Source of the DNA: a bacterium
GTDB taxonomy: Bacteria; JAMOTN01
Assembly (NCBI GenBank): GCA_027062325.1
Contig: JAMOTN010000011.1
Location: forward strand, 1 to 12,300
DNA length: 12,300 nt
Reading direction: 5' to 3'
In this document: in pieces, positions 1-7,044 of the stretch
How the letters are laid out: each line of letters starts with the position of its first letter
Numbering within the stretch: the stretch's first letter is position 1
Notes under the pieces: generated by a model
What the model saw: only the letters and a program-made list of their open reading frames with translations
Database searches by the model: none
Told to the model about the DNA's origin: nothing
Made by a program: the position numbers and the translations under genes

Positions 1-2
1 GA

Positions 3-485
3 TTCAGATACAAGTTGGCAGAAGCTGTGTCGCGCATAGCACCTTATAAGAATGCTATAGGGGATAAGAGACGAGAAGATCAGTCTCATTGGAAGGAGTT
101 TAAAGCGCTAAGGGAAAAGACTGAAAAAGCTTTTGAAAACAACTTTAATACTCCGGAAGTGATAGCTTCTATCAATGAGATATTAAAGCTTGCAATGAGA
201 GTACTTGACTCTGATGGTAGGCCGGAAGATATTGACGCTTTCCTAGCATCGGTGTTTTGGTACGTAAAAGAAGTGAATGATATAGTAGAGATCATCCCAA
301 CGGAAGCCTTTGGCGGTAGGGAAGTTTTAACTGAAGAGCTTGTAAATTTGCTTGTTGATGTTAGAAATAAACTTAGGAAAAACAAACACTACGATGTTGC
401 GGATTTTATAAGAGACGGACTGGCAAAGTTGGGAATTGCCTTGGAGGATGCGCCAAGTGGGACTAGATGGTATTTTAAAGTTTAA
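3..485 (+). CDS. cysS: Cysteinyl-tRNA synthetase, C-terminal part (5' truncated by window edge)
   Basis: Charges tRNA-Cys with cysteine in the cytoplasm (class I aminoacyl-tRNA synthetase). Only the last 160 residues are inside the window. The catalytic domain with the HIGH and KMSKS signatures and the zinc site lies to the left and cannot be checked. The visible part fits the DALR-type anticodon-binding helical domain of CysRS: an FNTPEVIA segment where the family has (D)FNTP.A, then RNKLRKNKHYDVADFIRD (family R..AR..K....AD.IRD), then the ending LGIALEDAPSGTRW (family LGI.LEDT..GT.W). The reading frame is open to the left edge, so the TTG at position 15 is not the true start. The 3' end overlaps mrnC, as in the cysS-mrnC-rlmB cluster of Firmicutes. 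Identity is secure from the C-terminal signature and the neighbours. Confidence 0.93.
   Translation, partial: FRYKLAEAVSRIAPYKNAIGDKRREDQSHWKEFKALREKTEKAFENNFNTPEVIASINEILKLAMRVLDSDGRPEDIDAFLASVFWYVKEVNDIVEIIPTEAFGGREVLTEELVNLLVDVRNKLRKNKHYDVADFIRDGLAKLGIALEDAPSGTRWYFKV
443..447 (+). promoter_or_regulatory. Ribosome binding site GGAGG that selects the mrnC start
   Basis: GGAGG lies inside the end of cysS and is 9 nt upstream of GTG 457. It directly abuts ATG 448 with no spacing, so that ATG is an unlikely start. It sits downstream of the in-frame TTG 436, so it cannot serve that codon either. This is the reason for placing the mrnC start at 457. Confidence 0.6.
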
Positions 486-864
486 GCATTTTGCTTTAAA
501 AAGTGATAATCAGGATTTTAAGGTTATGGCATGGATTGGAGATGCTGTTTGGAATTTAATGATTAAGGAGTATCTTTATAACTGCCGTTGTAAAATGAGT
601 TTATTTAAAATGGATGAGTACGCTAAAATTATGACTTCTGCTGAATTTCAAAAAAAATTGTTTGATTTAGTGGAACAGATTACAGGCGGAGTTTTAAAAA
701 AGGTCAGAAACAATTGGAAGAGGCGGTATAAGTTTGATAAAGAAGCCAGTGCTTTTGAAGTGTTGGTGGCGTATCTTTACTTTGAAGGAGCAACAGGAGA
801 ACTTGCATTTTTACTGAGGGAGGCTGTAAAACTTGCGGATTTGGGGAATAAATGCAGGACTTGA
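457..864 (+). CDS. mrnC: Mini-ribonuclease III
   Basis: Family role: a dimeric, magnesium-dependent RNase III catalytic domain without the double-stranded RNA-binding domain. In Bacillus subtilis it matures the ends of 23S rRNA. The sequence shows AWIGDAVW near the N-terminus (residues 25-32), matching the family's [AY]-[YW]-IGDA-[VI] motif with the catalytic aspartate (D29). A second family block, SAFEVLVAYLYFEG, lies near the C-terminus and carries the other conserved acidic residue. The length of 135 aa is normal for the family. GTG 457 was chosen because of the GGAGG at 443-447; upstream in-frame codons TTG 436 and ATG 448 would add up to seven residues. It overlaps cysS by 29 nt and rlmB by 32 nt, suggesting translational coupling. 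Processing and methylation of the same 23S rRNA are thus encoded side by side. Confidence 0.9.
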   Translation: MGLDGILKFKHFALKSDNQDFKVMAWIGDAVWNLMIKEYLYNCRCKMSLFKMDEYAKIMTSAEFQKKLFDLVEQITGGVLKKVRNNWKRRYKFDKEASAFEVLVAYLYFEGATGELAFLLREAVKLADLGNKCRT

Positions 865-1555
865 AATTTTAAAAGTTAAGTCTGAGAGGATTAAGTGGAT
901 TGCGTTATTGGATGATAATGGTAGGAGAGGGGAAATTTATAAATTAGCCTTGGAAAAAGGGATACCTGTTCAGTTTCGTAGCAAAAGGGAGTTGTGGCAA
1001 CTTGCCCTTGAGCATGATGAACATCAGGGGGTTGTTGCAGACTGTCCGCGCTTGATAGATTATGTAAATTGGAAAGAGTTTGTAGAGGATGATTTTGTGG
1101 TTTTTCCCTACAAAATACAGGATCCGCACAATCTTGGAGCAATTGTTAGAACAGCTGTGTTTATGGGAGTTTTGAATTTTCTCTTGGTGAAGAAAGGAGG
1201 ACTTAGTACGATTACAGGGGCTGTAGTTAAGGCTTCAAGTGGTGCTGCTGCTTATGCTAGATTTTGTAACTGGGCGAGTCCTCACATCGTTAAAAATTTG
1301 AAAGAAGAGGGTTTTAAAGTAGTAGCTTTTGATTTGGCAGGAGATGTGGATCTGGAGGAGTTTGTATGGCCTGATAAAACTCTTTTGATTTTGGGAAGTG
1401 AAGGAAGTGGATTTAAGTCTTCAAAATTTGGTAGGAATTTGATTGATCATATGGTTAAAATAAGAGGAAATTTTGAGTCTTTGAATGTTTCCAATACATT
1501 TGCTATTGCAATGTGGGATAGAAGGTTAAAAGTATCCAAGGGGGGGTATAAGTGA
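833..1555 (+). CDS. rlmB: 23S rRNA (guanosine-2'-O)-methyltransferase, RlmB/TrmH (SPOUT) family
   Basis: SAM-dependent 2'-O-ribose methylation of RNA; the RlmB branch acts on 23S rRNA. The 240-aa protein has an N-terminal substrate-binding domain (about residues 1-75), opening with WGINAGLEIL where the family has GIN.V.EAL. The SPOUT knot follows: motif 1 QDPHNLGAIVRTA (96-108) with conserved Asn100 and Arg106, motif 2 LILGSEGSGF (185-194), and motif 3 with ESLNVS (215-220). The TTG start is supported by GAGGGAGG at 815-822 about 10 nt upstream, and starting there keeps the family's N-terminal motif. It overlaps mrnC by 32 nt. The segment before ESLNVS reads RGNF rather than the usual IPM-type residues, a small deviation. 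The exact target nucleotide cannot be told from sequence; a tRNA or other rRNA target remains possible. Confidence 0.88.
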   Translation: MRIWGINAGLEILKVKSERIKWIALLDDNGRRGEIYKLALEKGIPVQFRSKRELWQLALEHDEHQGVVADCPRLIDYVNWKEFVEDDFVVFPYKIQDPHNLGAIVRTAVFMGVLNFLLVKKGGLSTITGAVVKASSGAAAYARFCNWASPHIVKNLKEEGFKVVAFDLAGDVDLEEFVWPDKTLLILGSEGSGFKSSKFGRNLIDHMVKIRGNFESLNVSNTFAIAMWDRRLKVSKGGYK

Positions 1556-1884
1556 TGAGGAGAATTCAAAGTTATTTCAGAAAGAAAGGCGGTGTGGGGA
1601 TATTCATAGTCTTTGTTGTAATACTTGTAGGTATATTTGTTGGCTTTGCTTTTCTAGGAGGATATGAGATGAAGTGTAAAAGACAACTCACCGCTGATAA
1701 GGCACTTACTGGAGATAGTTTGAGGGACTTTTCTGGTTTTTCTGTAAAAAAGGAGAAGGAGGTTGTAGCTAAACTTCAGGATAGATGTCCTTTGATAAAG
1801 AAGAAGTATGTATATATATGGCCAGAGCCTGAGTATGTATGTCCTTATCATGGAATAGCAGCGGTTTCAATTGCTGGAGAATAG
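1555..1884 (+). CDS. Small single-pass membrane protein of unknown function with pilin-like CP...CPYHG tail
   Basis: A 109-aa protein not recognised as a named family. After a basic N-terminus (MRRIQSYFRKKGG) comes one strongly hydrophobic segment (about residues 14-36), then a soluble lysine-rich region, predicted outside the cytoplasm by the positive-inside rule. It has three cysteines (C41, C78, C96). The last third reads CPLIKKKYVYIWP then YVCPYHG, which resembles in spacing the C-terminal CP..G.Y.Y...V.C..HG ending of many type IV pilins and pseudopilins. No prepilin peptidase site (G followed by F-T-x-x-E) is visible at the N-terminus, so this is a resemblance only. ATG 1555 is 8 nt after a G-rich ribosome binding site (1538-1546) and overlaps the rlmB stop by 1 nt; GTG 1552 would add one residue. 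deoB follows after 14 nt. Confidence 0.7.
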   Translation: MRRIQSYFRKKGGVGIFIVFVVILVGIFVGFAFLGGYEMKCKRQLTADKALTGDSLRDFSGFSVKKEKEVVAKLQDRCPLIKKKYVYIWPEPEYVCPYHGIAAVSIAGE

Positions 1885-1898
1885 GGGGGGAGATTAGC

Positions 1899-3077
1899 AT
1901 GAGGGTTATAGGCATAGTTTTAGACAGTGTTGGCATAGGGTGGCTTCCAGATGCTGTTCGTTATGGAGATGGTGGAGCAGATACTTTAAATCACGTGATA
2001 AAGTATGCAAAGTACCCTGTGAAGCTTGAAAATATGCGCCGACTTGGAATTGGAAATATAGAGGGAGTTTGGGCCTTGGATGCAGTGGCTCATCCAAAGG
2101 GAAGCTTTGCACGGCTTTTAGAACTTTCTGCAGGAAAGGATACTACGACTGGGCACTGGGAACTTATGGGATTGAAGTTGGACAGACCATTTCCAACGTA
2201 TCCAGATGGATTCCCGCCGGAGATAATTGATGAATTCAAGAAGAGAATAGGAAGAGACATATTAGGAAATAAACCTGCAAGTGGTACGGAGATTATAAAA
2301 GAACTTGGAGAGGAGCACATAAGGACAGGTTATCCAATAGTGTACACTTCAGCGGACAGCGTTTTTCAAATAGCAGCGCATGAAGAGGTTGTACCGCTTG
2401 AAGAGCTCTATAAGTGGTGCGAGATAGCTCGTGAAATACTTCAGGGTGATCATGCAGTTGCACGCGTTATAGCGCGTCCATTCAGAGGAGATAATCCATC
2501 TAATTTCTGGAGAACTCCTAATAGACGTGATTTTTCATTACCTCCAACAGGACCTGTTGCAATGGACTACATGGAAGGAAAGGTGAGAAGAGTTGCTGTT
2601 GGTAAAATTTGGGATATATATGCTCATAAAGGATTTGATGAACATTACAAAACAAAGAGCAATGCTCATGGAATGGAAGTACTCATAGATTTAGTAAAAC
2701 ACCGCAAAGAAGATAATGAATTTATATTTGTAAACCTTGTTGACTTTGACATGAAGTATGGACACCGTAATAACGTTGAAGGGTATGCAAAAGCGCTTGA
2801 AGAGTTTGATAGGTATTTGGGACAACTTTTAGACTTGCTTGGAGAAGATGATGTTTTGTTTTTGACTGCTGATCACGGTTGTGATCCGACATTTCCTGGT
2901 ACAGATCATACACGGGAGAGTGTCTTTTGGTTAGTTTATGGTATTTCTGTCAGGCAAGGGGTGGATTTGGGAGTTTTGCCCTCTTTTGGAGTTGTTGGAG
3001 CAACCGTATTGCAGATTTTCGGCTTAGAGGGAGAACTTTGTGCAGAAGGTGTGTGGGATCTTATAAGAGAGGTGTAG
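1899..3077 (+). CDS. deoB: Phosphopentomutase
   Basis: Interconverts (deoxy)ribose 1-phosphate and 5-phosphate in nucleoside salvage, in the cytoplasm (alkaline phosphatase superfamily, Mn-dependent). The protein is 392 aa, the family's usual size. It opens with MRVIGIVLDSVGIG, carries GKDTTTGHWELMG with the phospho-accepting threonine at T82, then DFDMKYGHRNN (D284, H289), TADHG (D325, H326) and TDHTRE (H337). These match the metal ligands described for the Bacillus cereus enzyme (D13, T85, D286, H291, D327, H328, H339). ATG 1899 follows an AGGGGGGGA ribosome site by 7-8 nt and gives the family N-terminus. The frame stays open upstream to 1839, but that stretch overlaps the preceding gene and is not conserved. 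The HEAT-repeat gene starts 4 nt downstream. All catalytic residues are present, so it should be active. Confidence 0.96.
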   Translation: MRVIGIVLDSVGIGWLPDAVRYGDGGADTLNHVIKYAKYPVKLENMRRLGIGNIEGVWALDAVAHPKGSFARLLELSAGKDTTTGHWELMGLKLDRPFPTYPDGFPPEIIDEFKKRIGRDILGNKPASGTEIIKELGEEHIRTGYPIVYTSADSVFQIAAHEEVVPLEELYKWCEIAREILQGDHAVARVIARPFRGDNPSNFWRTPNRRDFSLPPTGPVAMDYMEGKVRRVAVGKIWDIYAHKGFDEHYKTKSNAHGMEVLIDLVKHRKEDNEFIFVNLVDFDMKYGHRNNVEGYAKALEEFDRYLGQLLDLLGEDDVLFLTADHGCDPTFPGTDHTRESVFWLVYGISVRQGVDLGVLPSFGVVGATVLQIFGLEGELCAEGVWDLIREV

Positions 3078-3081
3078 TGTA

Positions 3082-5172
3082 GTGCAACTTTCTCTAGAAG
3101 CTTTAGTAAGGCGACTAAAAACTCCTGGAGCGACGCTACTGGATAGGAAGGAAGCAGTTCGTGGAATGGGGCTTGTTCAGAATAAGGATGCCATTCCGCA
3201 CTTAATGGAGGCTTTGCAAGAGGAGGAGTTGAAGGTTGAGGCAATTGAAGCGCTTGGAAAATATACTCGTGTTTCTGATGAGGCGTTTGATGCTGTGGTT
3301 TCTGAGTATTACACTGCTAAAGATCGTCAGGTTAAGGCAGCTATAATTCGTGTATTATCGGAATATGTTCCGATGCATAAGACCAAAGTTTTTGAAAAGC
3401 TTATAATAATGGAAGATGATCTTGAATTTAAGAAACAGCTGTACAATTTGAGCTTTAAATACTGTGACGAGAATACTTTACGTAAAATTTCAATGTCGAT
3501 TTTAGATTCGGGCGATACGGAGATGAAGCTGAGCGCTATAAAGTTTCTATCTCGTTTCAATCTCCCTGAGATTATAGAAAAGATGTTTGATTTGACTGCG
3601 AGTGATGATTCAGAAGTAGCAAGTTATGCTTTGAGGATTTTAGAAGATGAATTTGGAGATGAGATACTCAATAAATTTATAGATAGGATAAGAAGTGCGA
3701 ATCCTGATAAAAAAGTAAAGTTGGTGTATGTACTTGGTAATTTGACCACTCCCAAAGTGGTTGCAGTTTTAGCTAAAGTGTTGATAAGTACAAAAAATTT
3801 AAAACTTAGGATGGCAGCGTTGCAAGCTTTGAAAAAAGTTGCAAATAAGAGTATAGAAAAGTTGCTTTATAAAATGTTTGATGTTTTAACAGATGAGGAA
3901 AAAGCTGTAGTTGTTGAGATAGCTTCTGTTTTAAAGAGTAAACTTTTGAAAGAAAAAGTAATCTCTTTTGCAGAGAGCGTTATGGGGGTAGATGTTGATA
4001 TAGCAAAGAGTATTGCAGAAGCAGGTTTTTTTAGCCAAAGTGATGTTAAAAGATATCTTCAAAGTGACAAACCTACGGTGAGATTTGCTGCAATACTTTC
4101 TTTGCCAAGTGCAGAATTTGATACTAGTGAGATAGAAAGTTTCATAGGAGAGCTTTTAGAGAAGGCTAAGTTGACGGCTGTAGAGAGGAAAGAGCTTTAC
4201 TTTATAATAGGGAATTTTGGAATGAGAAATCTTTCGCATCTTTTAAGAAAACCGCTTGAGGCAGGAAGTGATGATGAAAAGATAGCTGCAATGATATCGA
4301 TTTCAAGACTTGGATTGGAAGATATGAGGGAGATGGTTGAAAGAGAACTCAGGGAAAATGAAAATGAGAAAGTTCGTGCTACAGCAGTAAATACTTTGGC
4401 TGCAATTGGAAATGAAAATTCTGCCATGCTTTTGTTGAAAAGTTTGGAGGATGATGATGCCCGAGTTAGAGCAAATGCTGTTGAAGCTCTTGAGGAGCTT
4501 TTTAAAAAGGGTTACCTTTCTGAAAAAGTTCTTGTTGATAATCTCATAAAGATGCTTCACGACTCAAATAATCGTGTTAAGGCAAATGCTGCAATGGTTT
4601 TGTGGCGAGTTGGTGGAGTTGGCATATTGCGCGTTTTGGAAGATATGCTACTTACTTCTGAACACATGTGGCATAGAGCAAGTGCTGCTTTTGCTTTGGG
4701 AGAGACAAAGAGTATTTTAGCAATAGGTATATTGGAGAAGGCAGCTAAAGATCCGGATTCTCCAGTTAGGAGAAATGTTGCTAAGGCGTTGGGAAAGATT
4801 AAAGATCCAGCATGTATTGAAGTGTTGAAGATTTTGAAAGATGATCCTGCTTTGGATGTTTTGGTTGAGGTTGCAAATGCACTTGGAAATATTGGAGGTG
4901 TCCAGGCTTTTAATTTGCTAGTTCACCTTGCTTCCCATCCTGATGATAGGGTTTCTAGTGCAGCTATTGAAAATGCTGTTAAGGTGGCGAGTAAAGATTT
5001 TGTGGCCCCCGAAGTTATAAGGGATTTGTTCAATAGGTTGCCATTACTTGCTTTAAAACTTGTCGGAAAGTTCAAAGATAGAAGTTTTGTTGCCACTGTT
5101 AAAAAGTTTGAAAAGAGTGAGAATGCGCTTTTGGCATCTGTTGCTTCAGAAGTTTTGAAGGAACTAACCTGA
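3082..5172 (+). CDS. Large HEAT-repeat protein, function unknown
   Basis: A 696-aa, all-helical protein made almost wholly of HEAT / PBS-lyase-like repeats. Clear units include AIPHLMEALQEEELKVEAIE near residues 37-56, a DDDARVRANAVEALEELF unit near 456, DPDSPVRRNVAKALGKI near 557 and DPALDVLVEVANALGNIGG near 588. The recurring D-x-x-VR-x-x-A-x-x-ALG pattern is the hallmark. No signal peptide, membrane segment or enzymatic domain is visible, so it is probably a cytoplasmic scaffold for protein-protein contacts. GTG 3082 is preceded by GAGAGGTG at about 7 nt. It sits 4 nt after deoB and 29 nt before a TPR protein, a second helical-repeat scaffold. Partners and role are unknown. Repeats are degenerate in the middle (about residues 100-430) and better preserved toward the C-terminus. 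Confidence 0.85.
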   Translation: MQLSLEALVRRLKTPGATLLDRKEAVRGMGLVQNKDAIPHLMEALQEEELKVEAIEALGKYTRVSDEAFDAVVSEYYTAKDRQVKAAIIRVLSEYVPMHKTKVFEKLIIMEDDLEFKKQLYNLSFKYCDENTLRKISMSILDSGDTEMKLSAIKFLSRFNLPEIIEKMFDLTASDDSEVASYALRILEDEFGDEILNKFIDRIRSANPDKKVKLVYVLGNLTTPKVVAVLAKVLISTKNLKLRMAALQALKKVANKSIEKLLYKMFDVLTDEEKAVVVEIASVLKSKLLKEKVISFAESVMGVDVDIAKSIAEAGFFSQSDVKRYLQSDKPTVRFAAILSLPSAEFDTSEIESFIGELLEKAKLTAVERKELYFIIGNFGMRNLSHLLRKPLEAGSDDEKIAAMISISRLGLEDMREMVERELRENENEKVRATAVNTLAAIGNENSAMLLLKSLEDDDARVRANAVEALEELFKKGYLSEKVLVDNLIKMLHDSNNRVKANAAMVLWRVGGVGILRVLEDMLLTSEHMWHRASAAFALGETKSILAIGILEKAAKDPDSPVRRNVAKALGKIKDPACIEVLKILKDDPALDVLVEVANALGNIGGVQAFNLLVHLASHPDDRVSSAAIENAVKVASKDFVAPEVIRDLFNRLPLLALKLVGKFKDRSFVATVKKFEKSENALLASVASEVLKELT

Positions 5173-5187
5173 TTATTTAGTGTTTAT

Positions 5188-5193
5188 AAGGAG
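5188..5193 (+). promoter_or_regulatory. Ribosome binding site AAGGAG that selects the TPR-gene start
   Basis: AAGGAG lies 8 nt before GTG 5202. The upstream in-frame GTG 5193 overlaps the site itself, so the start is placed at 5202. Confidence 0.6.
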
Positions 5194-5201
5194 TGGGTAA
5201 A

Positions 5202-5732
5202 GTGATTGGTTTTTTGAAAGAGAGGAGTAAAAAGTTTGAATTTTTTGAGTTTATTAATAAGATGGCATGGGAGAAGGCTATTCAGTTGGCTGAGGAGAAT
5301 TCAGAGATTCTGAAAGATGAGGATGTTAGATTTAATTATGCTTGGGCTTTAGTAGAAATAGGGGAATTTTCGCAGGCTAAAAGAATCCTTGAAGAGATGA
5401 AAGAAGAGATGGATTACTCACCAGTTTATTGGATATTGTTAGCAAGGATATATTTAGAGGAAGAAAATGAGGCAGGATTTTGGGAGTCGGTGTCAAACGC
5501 TGAAAGGATTGATCCAACGCATCCTGTTTTGAGGTTTTTAATTGGTAAATATTATGCAAGACACGGCCAAATAGAGAGAGCTGCTGCCGAGTTTGAGTTT
5601 TTCACAAGTGAGTATGCAGGGTATAAAGATGCTTTAGTTTTGGCAGTTCTTGAATCTGTGATGAGAGACTTTGAGTATTTGAGAAATTTTATAGATGAGG
5701 TAAAGAATCGAGATAAAGTGAATGCGGAATAG
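5202..5732 (+). CDS. TPR-repeat protein, function unknown
   Basis: A 176-aa soluble helical protein with about three tetratricopeptide repeats. They run about residues 42-70 (FNYAWALVEIGEFSQAKRIL), 74-105 (YWILLARIYLEEENEAGFWE then ending DP) and 108-139 (FLIGKYYARHGQIERAAAEF), with the alternating small and large hydrophobic spacing of TPRs. No signal peptide or transmembrane segment is seen, so it is probably cytoplasmic. TPRs bind partner proteins; the adjacent HEAT protein is an obvious candidate by position, but that is inference. GTG 5202 was preferred over GTG 5193 on ribosome-site spacing. It is the last gene of the tight upstream operon; the next gene begins 76 nt later. Confidence 0.8.
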   Translation: MIGFLKERSKKFEFFEFINKMAWEKAIQLAEENSEILKDEDVRFNYAWALVEIGEFSQAKRILEEMKEEMDYSPVYWILLARIYLEEENEAGFWESVSNAERIDPTHPVLRFLIGKYYARHGQIERAAAEFEFFTSEYAGYKDALVLAVLESVMRDFEYLRNFIDEVKNRDKVNAE

Positions 5733-5765
5733 AGTGAAAGAATAAAAGGTATATTAGGAGATTGT

Positions 5766-5786
5766 ATGTATAACTGTAATCTTTAA
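5766..5786 (+). other. Possible six-codon leader ORF upstream of the LuxE-like gene
   Basis: ATG 5766 encodes MYNCNL and stops with TAA at 5784-5786. It has its own AGGAG (5756-5760) 5 nt upstream, as good a ribosome site as that of the following gene. It ends 22 nt before ATG 5809. It could be a translated leader coupling or regulating the LuxE-like gene, or simply chance; six codons carry little statistical weight. Confidence 0.2.
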
Positions 5787-5808
5787 GTTTCCAAAATGAG
5801 GTGTTCCC

Positions 5809-6888
5809 ATGATGAAAAAAAAGATGCAGAGCTTAGATGTTATAGAGAAAGAAGTTGCTAGTTTTTTCAAAAGGCTAAAACCATATCCGAGATTTTACAC
5901 GGAATCTGATGAAGAGTTAGTGAAGTTGAGTTTAAATCTTTTGAATATTCTAAAATTAGAGTTTGGACTTGCTAATTACTTTGATACATTTATTACTCCT
6001 GATGGATTGCCGTTTGTGTTTGTAACTTCTTTGAAATGGTATATGCCACATCGCGAATACTATCTGCGTTTAACTTCTTCTGGAACAAGCGGTCAAAAGA
6101 CTGAAAACTATTGGAATAGGGAGAGCTTATATAGAATTGACTTTGTTGTGAGAAAAACTGCTGAAGAGTTAGGAATGGTTTCTAGTACTCCAACTGTATA
6201 TTTTATATTTGGATATGATCCCAAAGAGGTTGGAGATTTGGGCACAGCTTGGAGCGATGAAAATTTAAAGCAATTGGCTCCTGAGCTTGAGAGCTTCTAT
6301 TTGATAAGGAATGATAAGCTTTGCTGGGATGAGTTCATATCGGAATTTTACCGAGTTGTAGCTGATGGAGTTCCGGTGAGGCTTATAGGATTTCCTGCGT
6401 TACTTTGGGAGTTTTTAGTGCGTATTGAGTCAGTTAGTTTGAATCCGGAAAGTTTAATTTTAACGGGTGGGGGTTGGAAGAAAAGAGAGAGTGAGGCGGT
6501 CACGGAATTTGAATTTGTGGAGAAATGTAAAGAAAAGCTTGGGGTTGAGAGAGTTAGAATTAGGGATGTTTACGGTTTTACCGAGCATGGGCTTCCGTAC
6601 TTCACGTGTGAATATGGTAATCACCATTTGCACGGATACTCTAAGATTTTTGTAAGAGATCTCCAAACTTTAAAAGTTCTTGATTATGGACAGCCTGGCC
6701 TCATGCACGTTGTATCCCCTTACAACACGACTACTCCAACCCAAAGTGTTTTGAACAATGATCTAGTTGCAGTATATCCAAATTGTCCATGTGGGCGCGG
6801 CGACTACTTCAAAATATTCGGGAGAGCTGGAAAAGTTAAACTGAAAATGTGTGCTCTCAAGGTTGATGAACTTTTGGAGAAGAACTAA
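5809..6888 (+). CDS. LuxE-like acyl-protein synthetase (adenylate-forming)
   Basis: Family role: activates a carboxylic (fatty) acid with ATP to acyl-AMP, then holds the acyl group on a cysteine and passes it to a LuxC reductase. The 359-aa protein has the ATP-binding loop TSSGTSGQKT (89-98), the LuxE signature ILTGGGWKKRE (217-227), VYGFTEHG (254-261) at the acid/adenylate site, and a C-terminal CPCGRGDYFKIFGRAGK (326-342). Near the end, KMCALKVDELL places Cys348 where LuxE proteins carry their acyl-accepting cysteine close to the C-terminus. The full length matches the family (about 360-380 aa). ATG 5809 (or 5812) follows GAGGTG at 5-8 nt. The LuxC fusion protein is the next gene, 106 nt downstream, which supports a joint acid-to-aldehyde reaction. 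No luxA or luxB is present, so light production is not implied. Substrate chain length is unknown. Confidence 0.85.
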   Translation: MMKKKMQSLDVIEKEVASFFKRLKPYPRFYTESDEELVKLSLNLLNILKLEFGLANYFDTFITPDGLPFVFVTSLKWYMPHREYYLRLTSSGTSGQKTENYWNRESLYRIDFVVRKTAEELGMVSSTPTVYFIFGYDPKEVGDLGTAWSDENLKQLAPELESFYLIRNDKLCWDEFISEFYRVVADGVPVRLIGFPALLWEFLVRIESVSLNPESLILTGGGWKKRESEAVTEFEFVEKCKEKLGVERVRIRDVYGFTEHGLPYFTCEYGNHHLHGYSKIFVRDLQTLKVLDYGQPGLMHVVSPYNTTTPTQSVLNNDLVAVYPNCPCGRGDYFKIFGRAGKVKLKMCALKVDELLEKN

Positions 6889-6930
6889 ATTTTGTGGTTA
6901 GTGAAGTGTTCAAATATTCAAGAGAGGTTA

Positions 6931-7044
6931 ATGCATAAGAGGCAAAAGCTGCAAGGGTATTGGGAAATGTGCGAGAAATACCGGAGGGATAATTATGAAA
7001 ACAAACTTTCACTGGATATGGGGCAGGATCAAGGAACAGTTTGA
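6931..7044 (+). other. Weak candidate small ORF overlapping the start of the LuxC fusion gene
   Basis: ATG 6931 opens a 37-codon frame (starting MHKRQKLQGYWEM) that overlaps the next gene by 50 nt in another frame. GAGAGG lies upstream but only 3 nt away, which is short. It could be a coupling leader, but there is no homology I recognise. Most likely it is non-coding; it is recorded because it fills the gap between the LuxE-like and LuxC genes. Confidence 0.15.

Noticed and set aside
1839-1898. In-frame upstream extension of deoB
   Set aside because: It lies inside the preceding membrane-protein gene, lacks family similarity, and ATG 1899 has a strong ribosome site and the conserved N-terminus.
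2936-3244. Antisense ORFs such as this 102-codon one, and similar minus-strand frames across the window
   Set aside because: They lie opposite well-supported genes, have low-complexity composition reflecting the complementary codon bias, and lack ribosome sites or recognisable domains.
6467-6655. Plus-strand alternate-frame ORFs inside the LuxE-like and LuxC genes (also 7686-7928 and 8364-8570)
   Set aside because: They are out-of-frame shadows of strongly supported coding sequence, with no independent start signals or recognisable motifs.
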